This document shows, piece by piece, positions 35,201-42,162 of a stretch of 42,162 bases of DNA. Position 1 is the first letter of the stretch. The number at the start of each line of letters is the position of its first letter. Source of the stretch: Woeseiaceae bacterium (GTDB lineage Bacteria; Pseudomonadota; Gammaproteobacteria; Steroidobacterales; Woeseiaceae); contig JASJBE010000056.1 of the NCBI GenBank assembly GCA_030066655.1, positions 1 to 42,162 on the forward strand, written 5' to 3'. Below the pieces are notes generated by a model. The model saw only the letters and a list, made by a program, of their open reading frames with translations. It made no database searches and had not been told where the DNA came from. A program made the position numbers and the translations under genes.

Positions 35201-35630
35201 TGGCCAGCGCGCCGCCGTCACTCGGCGTGCCCACAGCGTTGCCGTTGACGAACGTCATGTTCTGGACGGTGATCAGGGCTCCGCCGTCGCCGGTTGCGCC
35301 GCGCGTGTCGATGCGGAGTATCGACACCGTGCTGTTACCGGACAGTATGCGGGTGTCGGAGTCCACACCATCGATGGTCAGCGAAAACCCCTCGCCGGAA
35401 GCTGCGACATAGGTCAGCGGGGACGTCAGTGTGTAGACCGAGTCCGACCCGACGACCGTACAACCCGTTCCGGAGCAGGTTTGAACCTGGATCGTGTCGT
35501 TTTCGCCGTTGGATTGCGCCGTGGTCAGCGCGGTTTGGAATTCGGCAGGGTTTCCAACTGAGAAGTTTTCAGCCCCCACCGCGGTTGCTACAAACAGCAG
35601 CAACAGGGAAAAAAGCCGCCACGTTTGCAT
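32214..35630 (-). CDS. Surface beta-helix/DUF11 protein fused to an OmpA-like barrel
   Basis: This 1138-aa exported protein has a signal peptide (LFSLLLLFVATAVGA). Residues about 30-500 are a right-handed beta-helix with repeated NGGGxxV/DGGAL-type turns (polymorphic outer membrane/pectate-lyase-like), ending in TIDAGDNAAP and VDIGMDEFVPG. Three DUF11 repeats follow at about 505-630, 638-765 and 768-890 (SADLAVSKSVSPTG, QADLVLSKVATPDP). At about 893-921 is a GlyGly-CTERM-like segment (GVGGTGSLGW, hydrophobic stretch, basic end). Residues about 928-950 look like a second signal peptide (M928, AIAED). Residues 950-1138 are an outer-membrane barrel ending in Phe. GGAGGT precedes the ATG. It is one uninterrupted frame. 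Confidence 0.82.
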   Translation of the reverse strand: MQTWRLFSLLLLFVATAVGAENFSVGNPAEFQTALTTAQSNGENDTIQVQTCSGTGCTVVGSDSVYTLTSPLTYVAASGEGFSLTIDGVDSDTRILSGNSTVSILRIDTRGATGDGGALITVQNMTFVNGNAVGTPSDGGALAITVNGAGVTVSGSVFLDNAADDDGGALFVRVEDLAEVPVNIFDVTFDGNEARGIAGDGTGDGGAIHIGASSIAGAFITDAEFFDNIAQGNGGAVEIEGLDPSDPLTARLTEVGFDDIEFTGNTAQGNGGGADVGANTFSARIAGFVDNTATNGGGVHVREGVFDFVLVNTGFAANAASGDGGGIYNARRDGTFLTITNNTIYGNSAVGRGGGAFITVGGSTGVGRIYNNIIYDNTDATAGRDIFVDNDPFSDIPASVQFFNNAITDLTGFPDASTEFGIASSAELTSGANIDEAPILPNITAIDPDPTQGAGSPTIDAGDNAAPLVPSVDFENQTRPQDGDSDGTATVDIGMDEFVPGAVPSADLAVSKSVSPTGPVTEGAQLTYTISVDNNGPDDATGVTLVDTLDELLSFVSATPSQGAACTTAGTPVQVTCVLGAVAANGDATVSIVVGTPDVADNTTVSNVVTIGGDQADPVSTNDSASVDVTVLPAGPAQADLVLSKVATPDPVFSGGPELTYTLTVQNDGTSDATNVVLTDTLPIGDVGFVSASASGTGSCDAAPDTGGVLSCNLGDIADGSNVTVTIVVAPRITATEIDITNTASVTANEEDPDTSNNSQTVITRVNPPQAAIGVNITATPVEPSINERVTYQVIISNDGPSDDTNVTLGVTLPEGTVLVSVTIDTGSCTDDEGVISCDIGDLVAGATVTAEIVLTTPGEAAVLTLVATTSGQFSAPASDEQQISVIDTIDLIIEGVGGTGSLGWIAFAVLLSAAMLRLHAVRSAAGMTLLAFAVLAVLASTSTEAIAEDWYVAGGIGQSSANYSSDDLVGDLSARGWSINNPSVDDEDTAWKIIVGYSFNEFFAIETGYVELGEARTRFGATIPPNQVTSILDDTLAVHPSLGDGWILGGAARWPLQNSDFALTGRAGLFVWQADIEAEVVSGGSGRVEGDAKGNEPYFGVGVEWQLAPDWSVTLDWDRYKLDDWVDVPMLGVKFSF

Positions 35631-36127
35631 GGGACACCTCCAATTGCTGAGTACAGTTCAGTGGTCTGATTGAAGCTAACAACCGGACATAATCTTGTGA
35701 ATTCGTAGCTTCCCTCTTCTGATTAGGTGTAATTCCGAGATTGAAAATCGCGGCCGCAAACCAATCCTGTTAGCTAGCTATGTCTTTAGAAAAATGTCGC
35801 TCGCATCTGATTCCGTAGATGTCGGGCGGCAGGACTTTCGTGAAGGTTCGCTATTCGCTCGCTCAACCCACAGACAGCGCGCCGTGGGCCCGGCATTCAG
35901 GGACTGCTCGTCTGGTTTCGGGGTTCGGCAACCGCTTTTTTCTCGCAATCGCAGAAAAATTAAACGCGCAGCTGCAACCAGTCCGCTCGTCGATGGGCCG
36001 GATCGTGTGGAACAAGCAAGCCCAGCCGTTGGCGCAGTCGAAGAGAGACTTGAGAAGGAAGCTAGCGTCGACTCGGCTTGGCCTGCGTGCTGGTTGCCCG
36101 TATCCCCGAACGGTACCGGATGCTCAG
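35631..36127. other. Intergenic region of about 500 bp
   Basis: The part next to 35631 should hold the promoter of the large surface-protein gene; it is AT-richer from about 35650 to 35780. From about 35790 to 36120 several frames on both strands are open, but none looks like a known protein or has a good ribosome site. A decayed gene or an interspersed repeat is possible. Confidence 0.4.
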
Positions 36128-37273
36128 TCAGTTCGCCCGCTTTGTCAGTGCCAGTTGCTGCTGCCAGACATCGAGTGCGGACCGGGGATTCAACGACTCG
36201 TCGAAGAGCCCCGTGTCGCGCCAGATGCGGGCCAGCGGATCCTGGCCGAGTACTCCGTCCCAGAGGGCATCGAAATCGACCAGCGCCCACCAGACAATGA
36301 ACTCCGCGTTCGCCGCCTCGGCCTCCGCGAAGAGCTCCACGAGGTAGTCGGCCTGGTTCTGTGCGGTTGCGGCCACGTCGACGCTGAAAGTCGGTATGTC
36401 GAGCCTCTCGGCGATCCATGCCGTTTCAGCCACCGCGACGGGTTTACCGTTAGCGATGTCCTGGATCTGTGAAAACCAGTCAGCGGGCAGGTTTGCGGGG
36501 TCGCCTTTATCGGCATGGTCGAAGAACACGTACGGGTACACGCTGACGCCGACAACATCGACCAGATCGATCAACGGACCGATGTTGGCTTCGATGGCAT
36601 TGGCCCTGGCCGAGCCCGGCGACTTCAGCGCGACACTGACCATCAGTTGAAGGTTCGGAAATTCGGCACGCAGCGTCGCGGACACCTGCGTCGCGAACGC
36701 AACGTAGCGGTCGTACTCTGCGAGATCGTTGACGAGCAGTTCACTGGCTTCGATGCCGAGATTGAAATAGGTCGGCTGGAAGCGCGTGATCATGTCGCGG
36801 GCGAAGTTCGTGTAGGCCGTAACCACTTCCGGGCTGGAGAAGTCGCGCGTGTCCCACGGCGCTGTCAGGTCCTCGTTGGTGGCAGCGCCCCAGTTGCCCG
36901 CGAGGCCGTCGCGCCCGGTACTGAACGGGCTGATGGCAAGGTAGGCTCGCTGGCCGACTGCCGTGTTGTCGAGGCGACCCTGGATCTCGGACTCGACGGC
37001 GGGGTCATACGGCGTGCCGTCGAGCGCTGCCTGCCACGGAATGCCGCTGTCGATGTGATGCGCGACGAAGTCACCCCGCGCCGCGATCTCCGTGTAGACA
37101 AAGTTAACGGCCGTAACGGTCGCATCGTAGGGCCAGGTCGTGAAGCCCAAGTCGAACGCGCGCGTGACCGGTGGCGTGAACACGGGCTCTTCCGGGCTCG
37201 ACCCACCACCGCCTCCGCAGCCGGTAATGGCTACGGCCAACGATGCGAGGGCCAATGTCCTCAAAAATTTCAT
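36128..37273 (-). CDS. TIM-barrel glycosidase-like lipoprotein (GH53-like)
   Basis: This 381-aa lipoprotein starts with a signal ending in a lipobox (AVAITGC) and a Gly-rich linker. The rest resembles a clan GH-A glycoside hydrolase: FNLGIEASELL (Glu175 as probable acid/base) and VAVAETAWIAE (Glu283 as probable nucleophile), with GVSVYPYVFF and FIVWWALVDFDALWDG between and after. The closest family by pattern is GH53 galactanase-like, but this is a weak match. It is likely anchored in the outer membrane, facing outward or into the periplasm. The adjacent AraC and GH13 genes fit polysaccharide use. Confidence 0.68.
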   Translation of the reverse strand: MKFLRTLALASLAVAITGCGGGGGSSPEEPVFTPPVTRAFDLGFTTWPYDATVTAVNFVYTEIAARGDFVAHHIDSGIPWQAALDGTPYDPAVESEIQGRLDNTAVGQRAYLAISPFSTGRDGLAGNWGAATNEDLTAPWDTRDFSSPEVVTAYTNFARDMITRFQPTYFNLGIEASELLVNDLAEYDRYVAFATQVSATLRAEFPNLQLMVSVALKSPGSARANAIEANIGPLIDLVDVVGVSVYPYVFFDHADKGDPANLPADWFSQIQDIANGKPVAVAETAWIAERLDIPTFSVDVAATAQNQADYLVELFAEAEAANAEFIVWWALVDFDALWDGVLGQDPLARIWRDTGLFDESLNPRSALDVWQQQLALTKRAN

Positions 37274-37389
37274 TCCATCAATATACTGCAATCCAGAGCC
37301 CACAAATCTGACCGATTCCTCATTTGCAGGTATCGGCCGGAACGCATCGTCGATTGAACGTGTAACCGGTTTCGGGTGACTCCGGTCCC

Positions 37390-38244
37390 TCAACCGACGA
37401 TCTGCACCATGCGCCGCAAACCAACCAGTTTGGACAGGGGCTTGTCGCCGCCCTCTCGCAACTGGGTTCGCAGATCGCGCGGGCTGAGACCGTAGGCTTC
37501 CTTGAAACAGCGTGAAAAATGGAACTGGCTCTGGAAGCCGCAGATTTCGCTGACACGGCTGATCTTGTAATTCGTTCGTGCGAGCAGCAGCAACCCGTGG
37601 TCGAGGCGAAGGTAGCGCATCAGCTCCTGCGGCGAGACGTCGAGCTCCTGGCGGCAGACTCGGGCTAAGTGTCCGCGTGATACTCCGGCAGCCTTCGCCC
37701 AGGCGTCCATCCCGGGAGGCACCTTGTGACCGTCACCCCAGATCTGGCGAAGGGCGCGTAGCGCGCGAAGAATAACCGGATGCAGTTCGCGGGACATGCC
37801 GGACGTGCCCTGCTCGAAGTGACCGTTGACGTACCAGGTCAGGGCGTGTCGCAGCGCCTGCGCCGCGAGCTCATCGTTGCCGGCGTCGCCCAGGTTCGCG
37901 AGCCAGATCGCGTGCCGCAACAGCGGCCGAACCACGTCGTTGTCCGACATGACGCGACGACTCGGCATGACGGCACTGAACGCCGACAGGAAATCGAAAT
38001 GGATGAAGCCGTGTCGGGTGGTGGCCTCCGGGTCCCAGTACCACGTGTCCCGCATGCCCGGCGGACACATCAGGATGCTGCCGGGGTGGCACTCCTCGAC
38101 GCGCCCGTCGTGCTCCCAGGCGCAGTTGCCCCGCTCGATCCACAGAATCTCGTAGTCCGACAGCGTGCGCGGCCCAAGTTGCCCGCCCGTCGGGTAGTCG
38201 GCGATGCCGCAGTCGTTGATGCGCAGGGGCGGGATTCTCAGCAC
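37390..38244 (-). CDS. AraC-family transcriptional regulator
   Basis: This 284-aa protein has an N-terminal cupin-like sensor domain (IERGNCAWEHDGRVEECHPG) and a C-terminal AraC DNA-binding domain (AWAKAAGVSRGHLARVCRQE, SRVSEICGFQSQFHFSRCFK, YGLSPRDLR). The start is GTG at 38244. It is divergent from the GH13-P450 unit across about 264 bp with palindromic sequence, so it probably activates that unit in response to a sugar. It also could control the adjacent GH53-like gene. Confidence 0.92.
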   Translation of the reverse strand: MLRIPPLRINDCGIADYPTGGQLGPRTLSDYEILWIERGNCAWEHDGRVEECHPGSILMCPPGMRDTWYWDPEATTRHGFIHFDFLSAFSAVMPSRRVMSDNDVVRPLLRHAIWLANLGDAGNDELAAQALRHALTWYVNGHFEQGTSGMSRELHPVILRALRALRQIWGDGHKVPPGMDAWAKAAGVSRGHLARVCRQELDVSPQELMRYLRLDHGLLLLARTNYKISRVSEICGFQSQFHFSRCFKEAYGLSPRDLRTQLREGGDKPLSKLVGLRRMVQIVG

Positions 38245-38301
38245 GGTCGCTTGCTAACCCCGGCTCGGCTCGGGGTCCAATGGGTCACGCCCAGATGTTA
38301 C

Positions 38302-38332
38302 ATACAGGCATAAAAAAGTGCACTTTCTGTAT
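38302..38332. promoter_or_regulatory. Palindromic sequence between araC and GH13 genes
   Basis: AAAGTGCACTTT at 38315-38326 is a perfect 12-bp palindrome. It lies within a wider inverted pair ATACAG (38302-38307) and CTGTAT (38327-38332). It is in the divergent control region and is the likeliest regulator-binding site, though AraC proteins more often use direct repeats. Confidence 0.4.
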
Positions 38333-38383
38333 TCACCGTAACGCGGCGAGTCTCTACGATGTTTACGCACAAGAGGGGGACTC

Positions 38384-38503
38384 ATGGTTCAGCCAGAACA
38401 ACAGCCGCCGTTGCGCGGAAGATCGCAGCGCCGCGCTGAAGCGCCGGGCAGGCTCGACGCTCACTATCGGCTGGCCCGTCCAACCTCGATATTCAAGGAA
38501 TAA
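38384..38503 (+). CDS. Possible 39-aa leader peptide upstream of GH13 gene
   Basis: An ATG at 38384 with AAGAGGGGG at 38371-38379 opens a 39-codon frame, rich in Arg, Pro and Gln (MVQPEQQPPLRGRSQRRAE), that ends 5 bp before the alpha-glucosidase GTG start. The ribosome site is stronger than that of most genes here. It may be a translated leader or a chance frame; the composition does not suggest a folded protein. Confidence 0.35.
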   Translation: MVQPEQQPPLRGRSQRRAEAPGRLDAHYRLARPTSIFKE

Positions 38504-38508
38504 GCACA

Positions 38509-40128
38509 GTGACGAGCAACGCTGAATGGTGGCGTGGGGCCGTGATCTACCAGATCTACCCACGCAGCTTCTTCGACTCCAACGGTGATGGCATCGGTGA
38601 CCTTAAAGGGATCACCGAGAAGCTCGACTATGTCGCGAGCCTCGGCGTGGACGGCTTCTGGGTATCGCCGTTCTTCACGTCACCGATGAAGGACTTCGGC
38701 TACGACGTGTCGGACTACAACGACGTGGATCCGATGTTTGGCACGCTGGAAGATTTCGACGCCATGGTCGCACGGGCGCATGAACTCGGTCTCAAGGTGA
38801 TCATCGACCAGGTCTACTCACATACGTCCGACCAGCACGCGTGGTTCCAGGAGAGCCGCGAGAGTCGCGACAATGACAAGGCGGAATGGTACGTGTGGGC
38901 GGATGCCCGGTACGACGGTTCGCCGCCTAACAACTGGCAGTCGGTGTTTTCGATTCCTGCGTGGACCTGGGATGCGCGCCGGCAGCAGTACTACATGCAC
39001 AACTTCCTGTCGGAGCAGCCCGACCTGAACCTGCACCACCCCGACGTGCAGGATGCGTTGCTCGACGTGGCGAGGTTCTGGCTGGACCGCGGCGTCGACG
39101 GCTTCCGCCTCGATGCGATCAACTGCGGCATGCATGACCCGTTGCTGCGTGACAACCCGCCGGCGAAAGCGCCGGACCGCAACGAGACGCGGCCTTGTTT
39201 CATGCAGACACCCAAGTACAACATGTGCCACGACAACATGCCGCAGGTGCTGGAACGGCTGCGCGCCGTCACGGATCAGTATGGCGAGGTTTTCACCGTC
39301 GCCGAGGTCGGCGCCGCGGAACCGCTGCCGGTCATGAAGGACTACACCTACGGCGGCAAGCGGCTTAACACGGCCTACGGATTTGAGTTCCTCAGCACGA
39401 CCGATCTGACGGTCGAGGGCGTGCGGGAGATTCTGGAAGGCTGGCCGGGCGAAGAGGGCGAGGGCTGGCCATCGTGGGCGTTCTCGAATCACGACGCGCC
39501 GCGCGTCGCCAGTCGCTGGCTTAAGGACCTGGACCATTCGCACCGCGTGCGCCTGATCGCACTGCTCCAGTTTGCGCTGCGCGGCAACGCGTTCGTCTAC
39601 AACGGCGAGGAACTCGGACTGACCCAGGCCACCGTACCGTTCGAGCGATTGCAGGACCCGGAGGCGATTAACAACTGGCCGCATACGATGGGTCGTGACG
39701 GCGCACGCACCCCGATGCCGTGGACGAACGATGACGCGCCTCACGCGGGGTTCTCGACCGTCGAGCCCTGGTTGCCCGTCGACGACGAGCACCGATCGAT
39801 GTCAGTCGCGGCCCAGCACGAGGACAAGCATTCCACGCTCCACTTCTTCCGCTCGATGATCGCGCTGCGTAAGTCATCGCCAGCACTGCAGATCGGCAGC
39901 CTCGAGTTCATCGACGCGCTGAAAGGCGTCCTGGCGTTCAAGCGCGTCACCGACGGTGAGACCGTACTGTGCGTCTTCAATCTCGGTGCTGACGAGGTCG
40001 CGTGGTCACCGGATAACGCCTCCGATTTCACGGTCATCGCCGGTGTCGGCGACACTGTCACCGGCGAGAAGCCGCCCGCCATGCTGGGCGCCTACAGTGG
40101 CTACATCGGTTTCGAGAGCGATGGTTGA
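38509..40128 (+). CDS. GH13 (subfamily 23-type) alpha-glucosidase
   Basis: This 539-aa cytoplasmic enzyme hydrolyses alpha-glucosidic bonds with retention. It starts with WWRGAVIYQIYPRSFFDSNG. The catalytic residues are Asp202 (GFRLDAINCG, nucleophile), Glu266 (FTVAEVGA, acid/base) and Asp329 (SNHDAPR). The sequence pattern (FFTSPMKDFGYDVSDY, IIDQVYSHTSDQHAWF) is very like the Halomonas HaG alpha-glucosidase. The start is GTG at 38509, with AAGGA at 38495-38499. It overlaps the P450 gene by 8 bp and is divergent from araC. Substrates are probably maltose-type disaccharides or small alpha-glucosides. Confidence 0.92.
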   Translation: MTSNAEWWRGAVIYQIYPRSFFDSNGDGIGDLKGITEKLDYVASLGVDGFWVSPFFTSPMKDFGYDVSDYNDVDPMFGTLEDFDAMVARAHELGLKVIIDQVYSHTSDQHAWFQESRESRDNDKAEWYVWADARYDGSPPNNWQSVFSIPAWTWDARRQQYYMHNFLSEQPDLNLHHPDVQDALLDVARFWLDRGVDGFRLDAINCGMHDPLLRDNPPAKAPDRNETRPCFMQTPKYNMCHDNMPQVLERLRAVTDQYGEVFTVAEVGAAEPLPVMKDYTYGGKRLNTAYGFEFLSTTDLTVEGVREILEGWPGEEGEGWPSWAFSNHDAPRVASRWLKDLDHSHRVRLIALLQFALRGNAFVYNGEELGLTQATVPFERLQDPEAINNWPHTMGRDGARTPMPWTNDDAPHAGFSTVEPWLPVDDEHRSMSVAAQHEDKHSTLHFFRSMIALRKSSPALQIGSLEFIDALKGVLAFKRVTDGETVLCVFNLGADEVAWSPDNASDFTVIAGVGDTVTGEKPPAMLGAYSGYIGFESDG

Positions 40129-41269
40129 CTGGGACGCATCAGATCCGTTTGCTAAAGCGCGCCGCGAGTCCGGCGTGACTGACGGCGACTTCGTCGGCGA
40201 GCGCATTCCGCTGATCCTGCGCTACAAGGATGTTCGGGCGGCGGCCGCCGACTACGAGACCTACAGCTCCGATGCGCCATTCCGCGTTCCGATCCCGAGC
40301 GAGGAGAGTGTGCGCAACGTGCGCCAATTGCCCATCGAAACGGATCCGCCCGACCACGCCGACTACAAGGCAATCGTCAAACCTTTCTTCTCGGCCCCGA
40401 AGCAGCCGGAGACGATTGCAAAGATCGAAGCGCTGGTCGACCAAATGATGCGTGACTTCGCCGGCGCAGGTCCGATCGACATCGTCGACCGCTTCGCGCT
40501 GCCGCTGCAATCGCGCGCACTAACGATACTGCTCAGGATGCCGATGGAGGCGGCGTATGAGTGGATCAGCTGGGGGCAGCACGTATTTCATGACATGGAT
40601 GGCCATAAGGCGGAGAAGGGCACGGTACTGGACCAGTACCTGCACCGTCAGTTCGATCGAGCGGAGCAGGCGCCGGGTGAGGACTTCTTCAGCGCGCTGG
40701 GCGAAGCCACGTTTCGCGGGCGGTCGCTGACGCGCGACGAGAAAGTCGGCTTCGCCAACCTGGCGTTTGCCGGCGGGCGCGACACGGTGATTTCGAGCGT
40801 TTCCCTGGCGATGTCACATTTCGCCGCACACCCGGAGGACCTGGACGCACTGCGGGACAACCCCCTGCTGGTTCGCACCGCGGCCGAGGAGGTGTTTCGT
40901 ATCGCGTCGCCGTTGACGATGATTGGTCGGACCTGTCCGAAAGACACCGACATCCACGGCACGGCTGTACCGGCCGGTGGGCGAGTGGCGATCTGCTGGG
41001 CGTCGGCCAACCGTGACGAAACCGTCTTCGAAAACCCGCAAGTTCTCGATATCCATCGCAAACGGAATCCACACGTCGCCTTCGGCGCAGGAACGCACAC
41101 CTGCCTCGGCGCGTCACACGCTCGGCTGATCGTGCGGAGTCTGCTCAGCTACCTTAGCGCCAGCGCGGGCACACTTCGCTTGCTGGATAGCGATGCAAGA
41201 ATTGAATCCTGGCCGGCCTACACTCGACAGACCGGCTTCGACCGACTCATGATGCGTTTCGACACCTGA
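40121..41269 (+). CDS. Cytochrome P450
   Basis: This 382-aa soluble bacterial P450 has the I-helix oxygen-activating motif GGRDT, the K-helix ExxR as E257-VF-R260 and the heme loop FGAGTHTCLG with the axial Cys328. The ATG at 40121 overlaps the alpha-glucosidase stop by 8 bp, so expression is coupled; upstream frames lie inside that gene. Coupling of a P450 to a sugar hydrolase is unusual. Marine P450s that demethylate O-methyl sugars are one precedent, but no ferredoxin or reductase gene is seen in the window, and the substrate is unknown. Confidence 0.93.
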   Translation: MVDWDASDPFAKARRESGVTDGDFVGERIPLILRYKDVRAAAADYETYSSDAPFRVPIPSEESVRNVRQLPIETDPPDHADYKAIVKPFFSAPKQPETIAKIEALVDQMMRDFAGAGPIDIVDRFALPLQSRALTILLRMPMEAAYEWISWGQHVFHDMDGHKAEKGTVLDQYLHRQFDRAEQAPGEDFFSALGEATFRGRSLTRDEKVGFANLAFAGGRDTVISSVSLAMSHFAAHPEDLDALRDNPLLVRTAAEEVFRIASPLTMIGRTCPKDTDIHGTAVPAGGRVAICWASANRDETVFENPQVLDIHRKRNPHVAFGAGTHTCLGASHARLIVRSLLSYLSASAGTLRLLDSDARIESWPAYTRQTGFDRLMMRFDT

Positions 41270-41286
41270 AGCGCGAGGGGGAAGCA

Positions 41287-42162
41287 ATGACCAGACCAGT
41301 AACCCTGTTGATAGTGCTCATGCTCACGTCAGTGGCATACGCGGAGAGAACGCCGAACATCGTGCTGCTGATCGGTGACGATCACGGCTACCCGTACTTC
41401 GGCTTCATGGGCGACGAGAACGTCGTGACGCCGTCGATGGATGCGATCGCCGAGGGCGGTGTGACCTTCACGCAGGGCCACGTTCCGATTCCGTACTGTC
41501 GCCCGTCGCTGCGCACGATGATCACCGGGCTGTACCCGGCTCAGTACCAGCTGAAGTTAAACGCACACGTCGAGCAAGAGCTCGCGTCCGATCAAAATTA
41601 TGCGTCAATGAGCGATCGCGACAAGGCGATGTGGATGTCGGTGGTCAAATCCAACGGCATGTCGCAGTTCGACACCCTGCCGAGGCTGCTGAAGGAAAAA
41701 GGCTACGTCTCCTGGCAGGGCGGCAAGTGGTGGGAGAACTCCTACAAGACCGCCGGTTTCGACGAGGGCATGTCGCCCGGCTGGGATATGTCGCTGTTCG
41801 GTACCGATGACTTCTTTCACCAGATGATGGGTGCCGAAGGCAATGAACTGGTCCGCGAGACCATGGACCCGCTGTACGACTTCATCGACCGGCAGAAGGA
41901 CAAGCCGATGTTCATCTGGTTCGGCCCGATGCTGCCGCATACGCCGCTGGATGCGCCGTATTCCTACTCGAAGTTTTACGAGCACAAGGACATGTCCGAG
42001 TCGGCAAAAAAATACTACGCGAACGTCACCTGGTGGGACGACGGTGTCAGCCAGCTGATGGACTACCTTGAAGCGGCTGGCGAACTCGATGACACGCTGT
42101 TCATCTACCTGACCGACAACGGCTGGGAGCAGGACGCCGACGTCGAGTACTGGTACCCGGAA
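41287..42162 (+). CDS. Sulfatase, secreted, 3'-truncated by window end
   Basis: At least 292 residues remain, and the frame is open to the last base. A signal peptide (LLIVLMLTSVAYAE) is followed by the metal-binding LLIGDDHGY (Asp31-Asp32), the active-site region YCRPSLRTMITGLYP and LTDNGWE (further metal ligands). Sulfatases normally use C-x-P-x-R to make formylglycine; here Cys71 is followed by RPSL, and the Arg is one position late. GAGGGGG precedes the ATG. It lies 17 bp after the P450 gene, so it is in the same unit. It would remove sulfate from an extracellular or periplasmic substrate, perhaps a sulfated glycan. Confidence 0.88.
   Translation, partial: MTRPVTLLIVLMLTSVAYAERTPNIVLLIGDDHGYPYFGFMGDENVVTPSMDAIAEGGVTFTQGHVPIPYCRPSLRTMITGLYPAQYQLKLNAHVEQELASDQNYASMSDRDKAMWMSVVKSNGMSQFDTLPRLLKEKGYVSWQGGKWWENSYKTAGFDEGMSPGWDMSLFGTDDFFHQMMGAEGNELVRETMDPLYDFIDRQKDKPMFIWFGPMLPHTPLDAPYSYSKFYEHKDMSESAKKYYANVTWWDDGVSQLMDYLEAAGELDDTLFIYLTDNGWEQDADVEYWYPE

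Noticed and set aside
1..42162. CRISPR arrays, tRNA or rRNA genes, prophage
   Set aside because: I found no regularly spaced repeats, no tRNA-like cloverleaf or CCA end in the gaps, and no phage or transposase coding sequence.

Overview
The window looks like the chromosome of a high-GC, Gram-negative, aerobic heterotroph. A marine gammaproteobacterium is the best guess from the protein families (LpxL/HtrB-type acyltransferase, type-II persulfide dioxygenase, alternative oxidase, GH13_23-type alpha-glucosidase, sodium-solute symporters, sulfatase), but no rRNA or other marker fixes the taxon. I saw no tRNA, rRNA, CRISPR array, phage or transposase gene. Both window ends cut through genes.

Region 1 (1-5528, + strand) is a tight operon: sodium:solute symporter (partial), glycerate 2-kinase, a mannosylglycerate/glucosylglycerate hydrolase-type GH63 enzyme, a PfkB fructokinase and an AGE-family mannose isomerase-like protein. 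Together they form a complete non-PTS route for mannosylglycerate (the red-algal solute digeneaside): uptake, hydrolysis to mannose plus glycerate, mannose to fructose to fructose-6-P, and glycerate to 2-phosphoglycerate.

Region 2 (5604-14276) holds a small conserved-looking protein, a seven-heme TPR lipoprotein, a sulfur group (persulfide dioxygenase, rhodanese, OsmC-like protein), an alternative oxidase, a lipid A-type acyltransferase, a hotdog thioesterase and a lipoprotein alpha/beta hydrolase.

Region 3 (14279-28504) is a catabolic cluster read from two divergent promoters. It encodes four SnoaL/NTF2-like proteins, a HisD-like dehydrogenase, a bicupin, a COG3618 lactonase-type amidohydrolase, an HpcH/HpaI aldolase, a MetE-like zinc protein, two alpha/beta hydrolases, an SDR, a second sodium symporter and a LacI regulator. 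LacI-operator-like sites with a shared CGAATGCAA half-site lie at both divergent promoters. A 269-bp MITE-like element with nested inverted repeats and TA flanks sits exactly between lacI and the next gene. I do not know the substrate; this is the best candidate for an undescribed pathway.

Region 4 (28573-30520) is a TetR-SDR-DoxX unit with two near-identical 18-bp palindromic operators and a terminator. Region 5 (30595-35630) has a membrane protein, a stand-alone cyclic-nucleotide-binding protein and an 1138-aa surface protein that joins a beta-helix, DUF11 repeats, a GlyGly-CTERM-like segment, an internal signal-peptide-like segment and an OmpA-like barrel. Region 6 (36128-42162) is carbohydrate-related: a TIM-barrel glycosidase-like lipoprotein, an AraC regulator, a GH13 alpha-glucosidase overlapping a cytochrome P450, and a truncated sulfatase with a non-canonical active-site motif.
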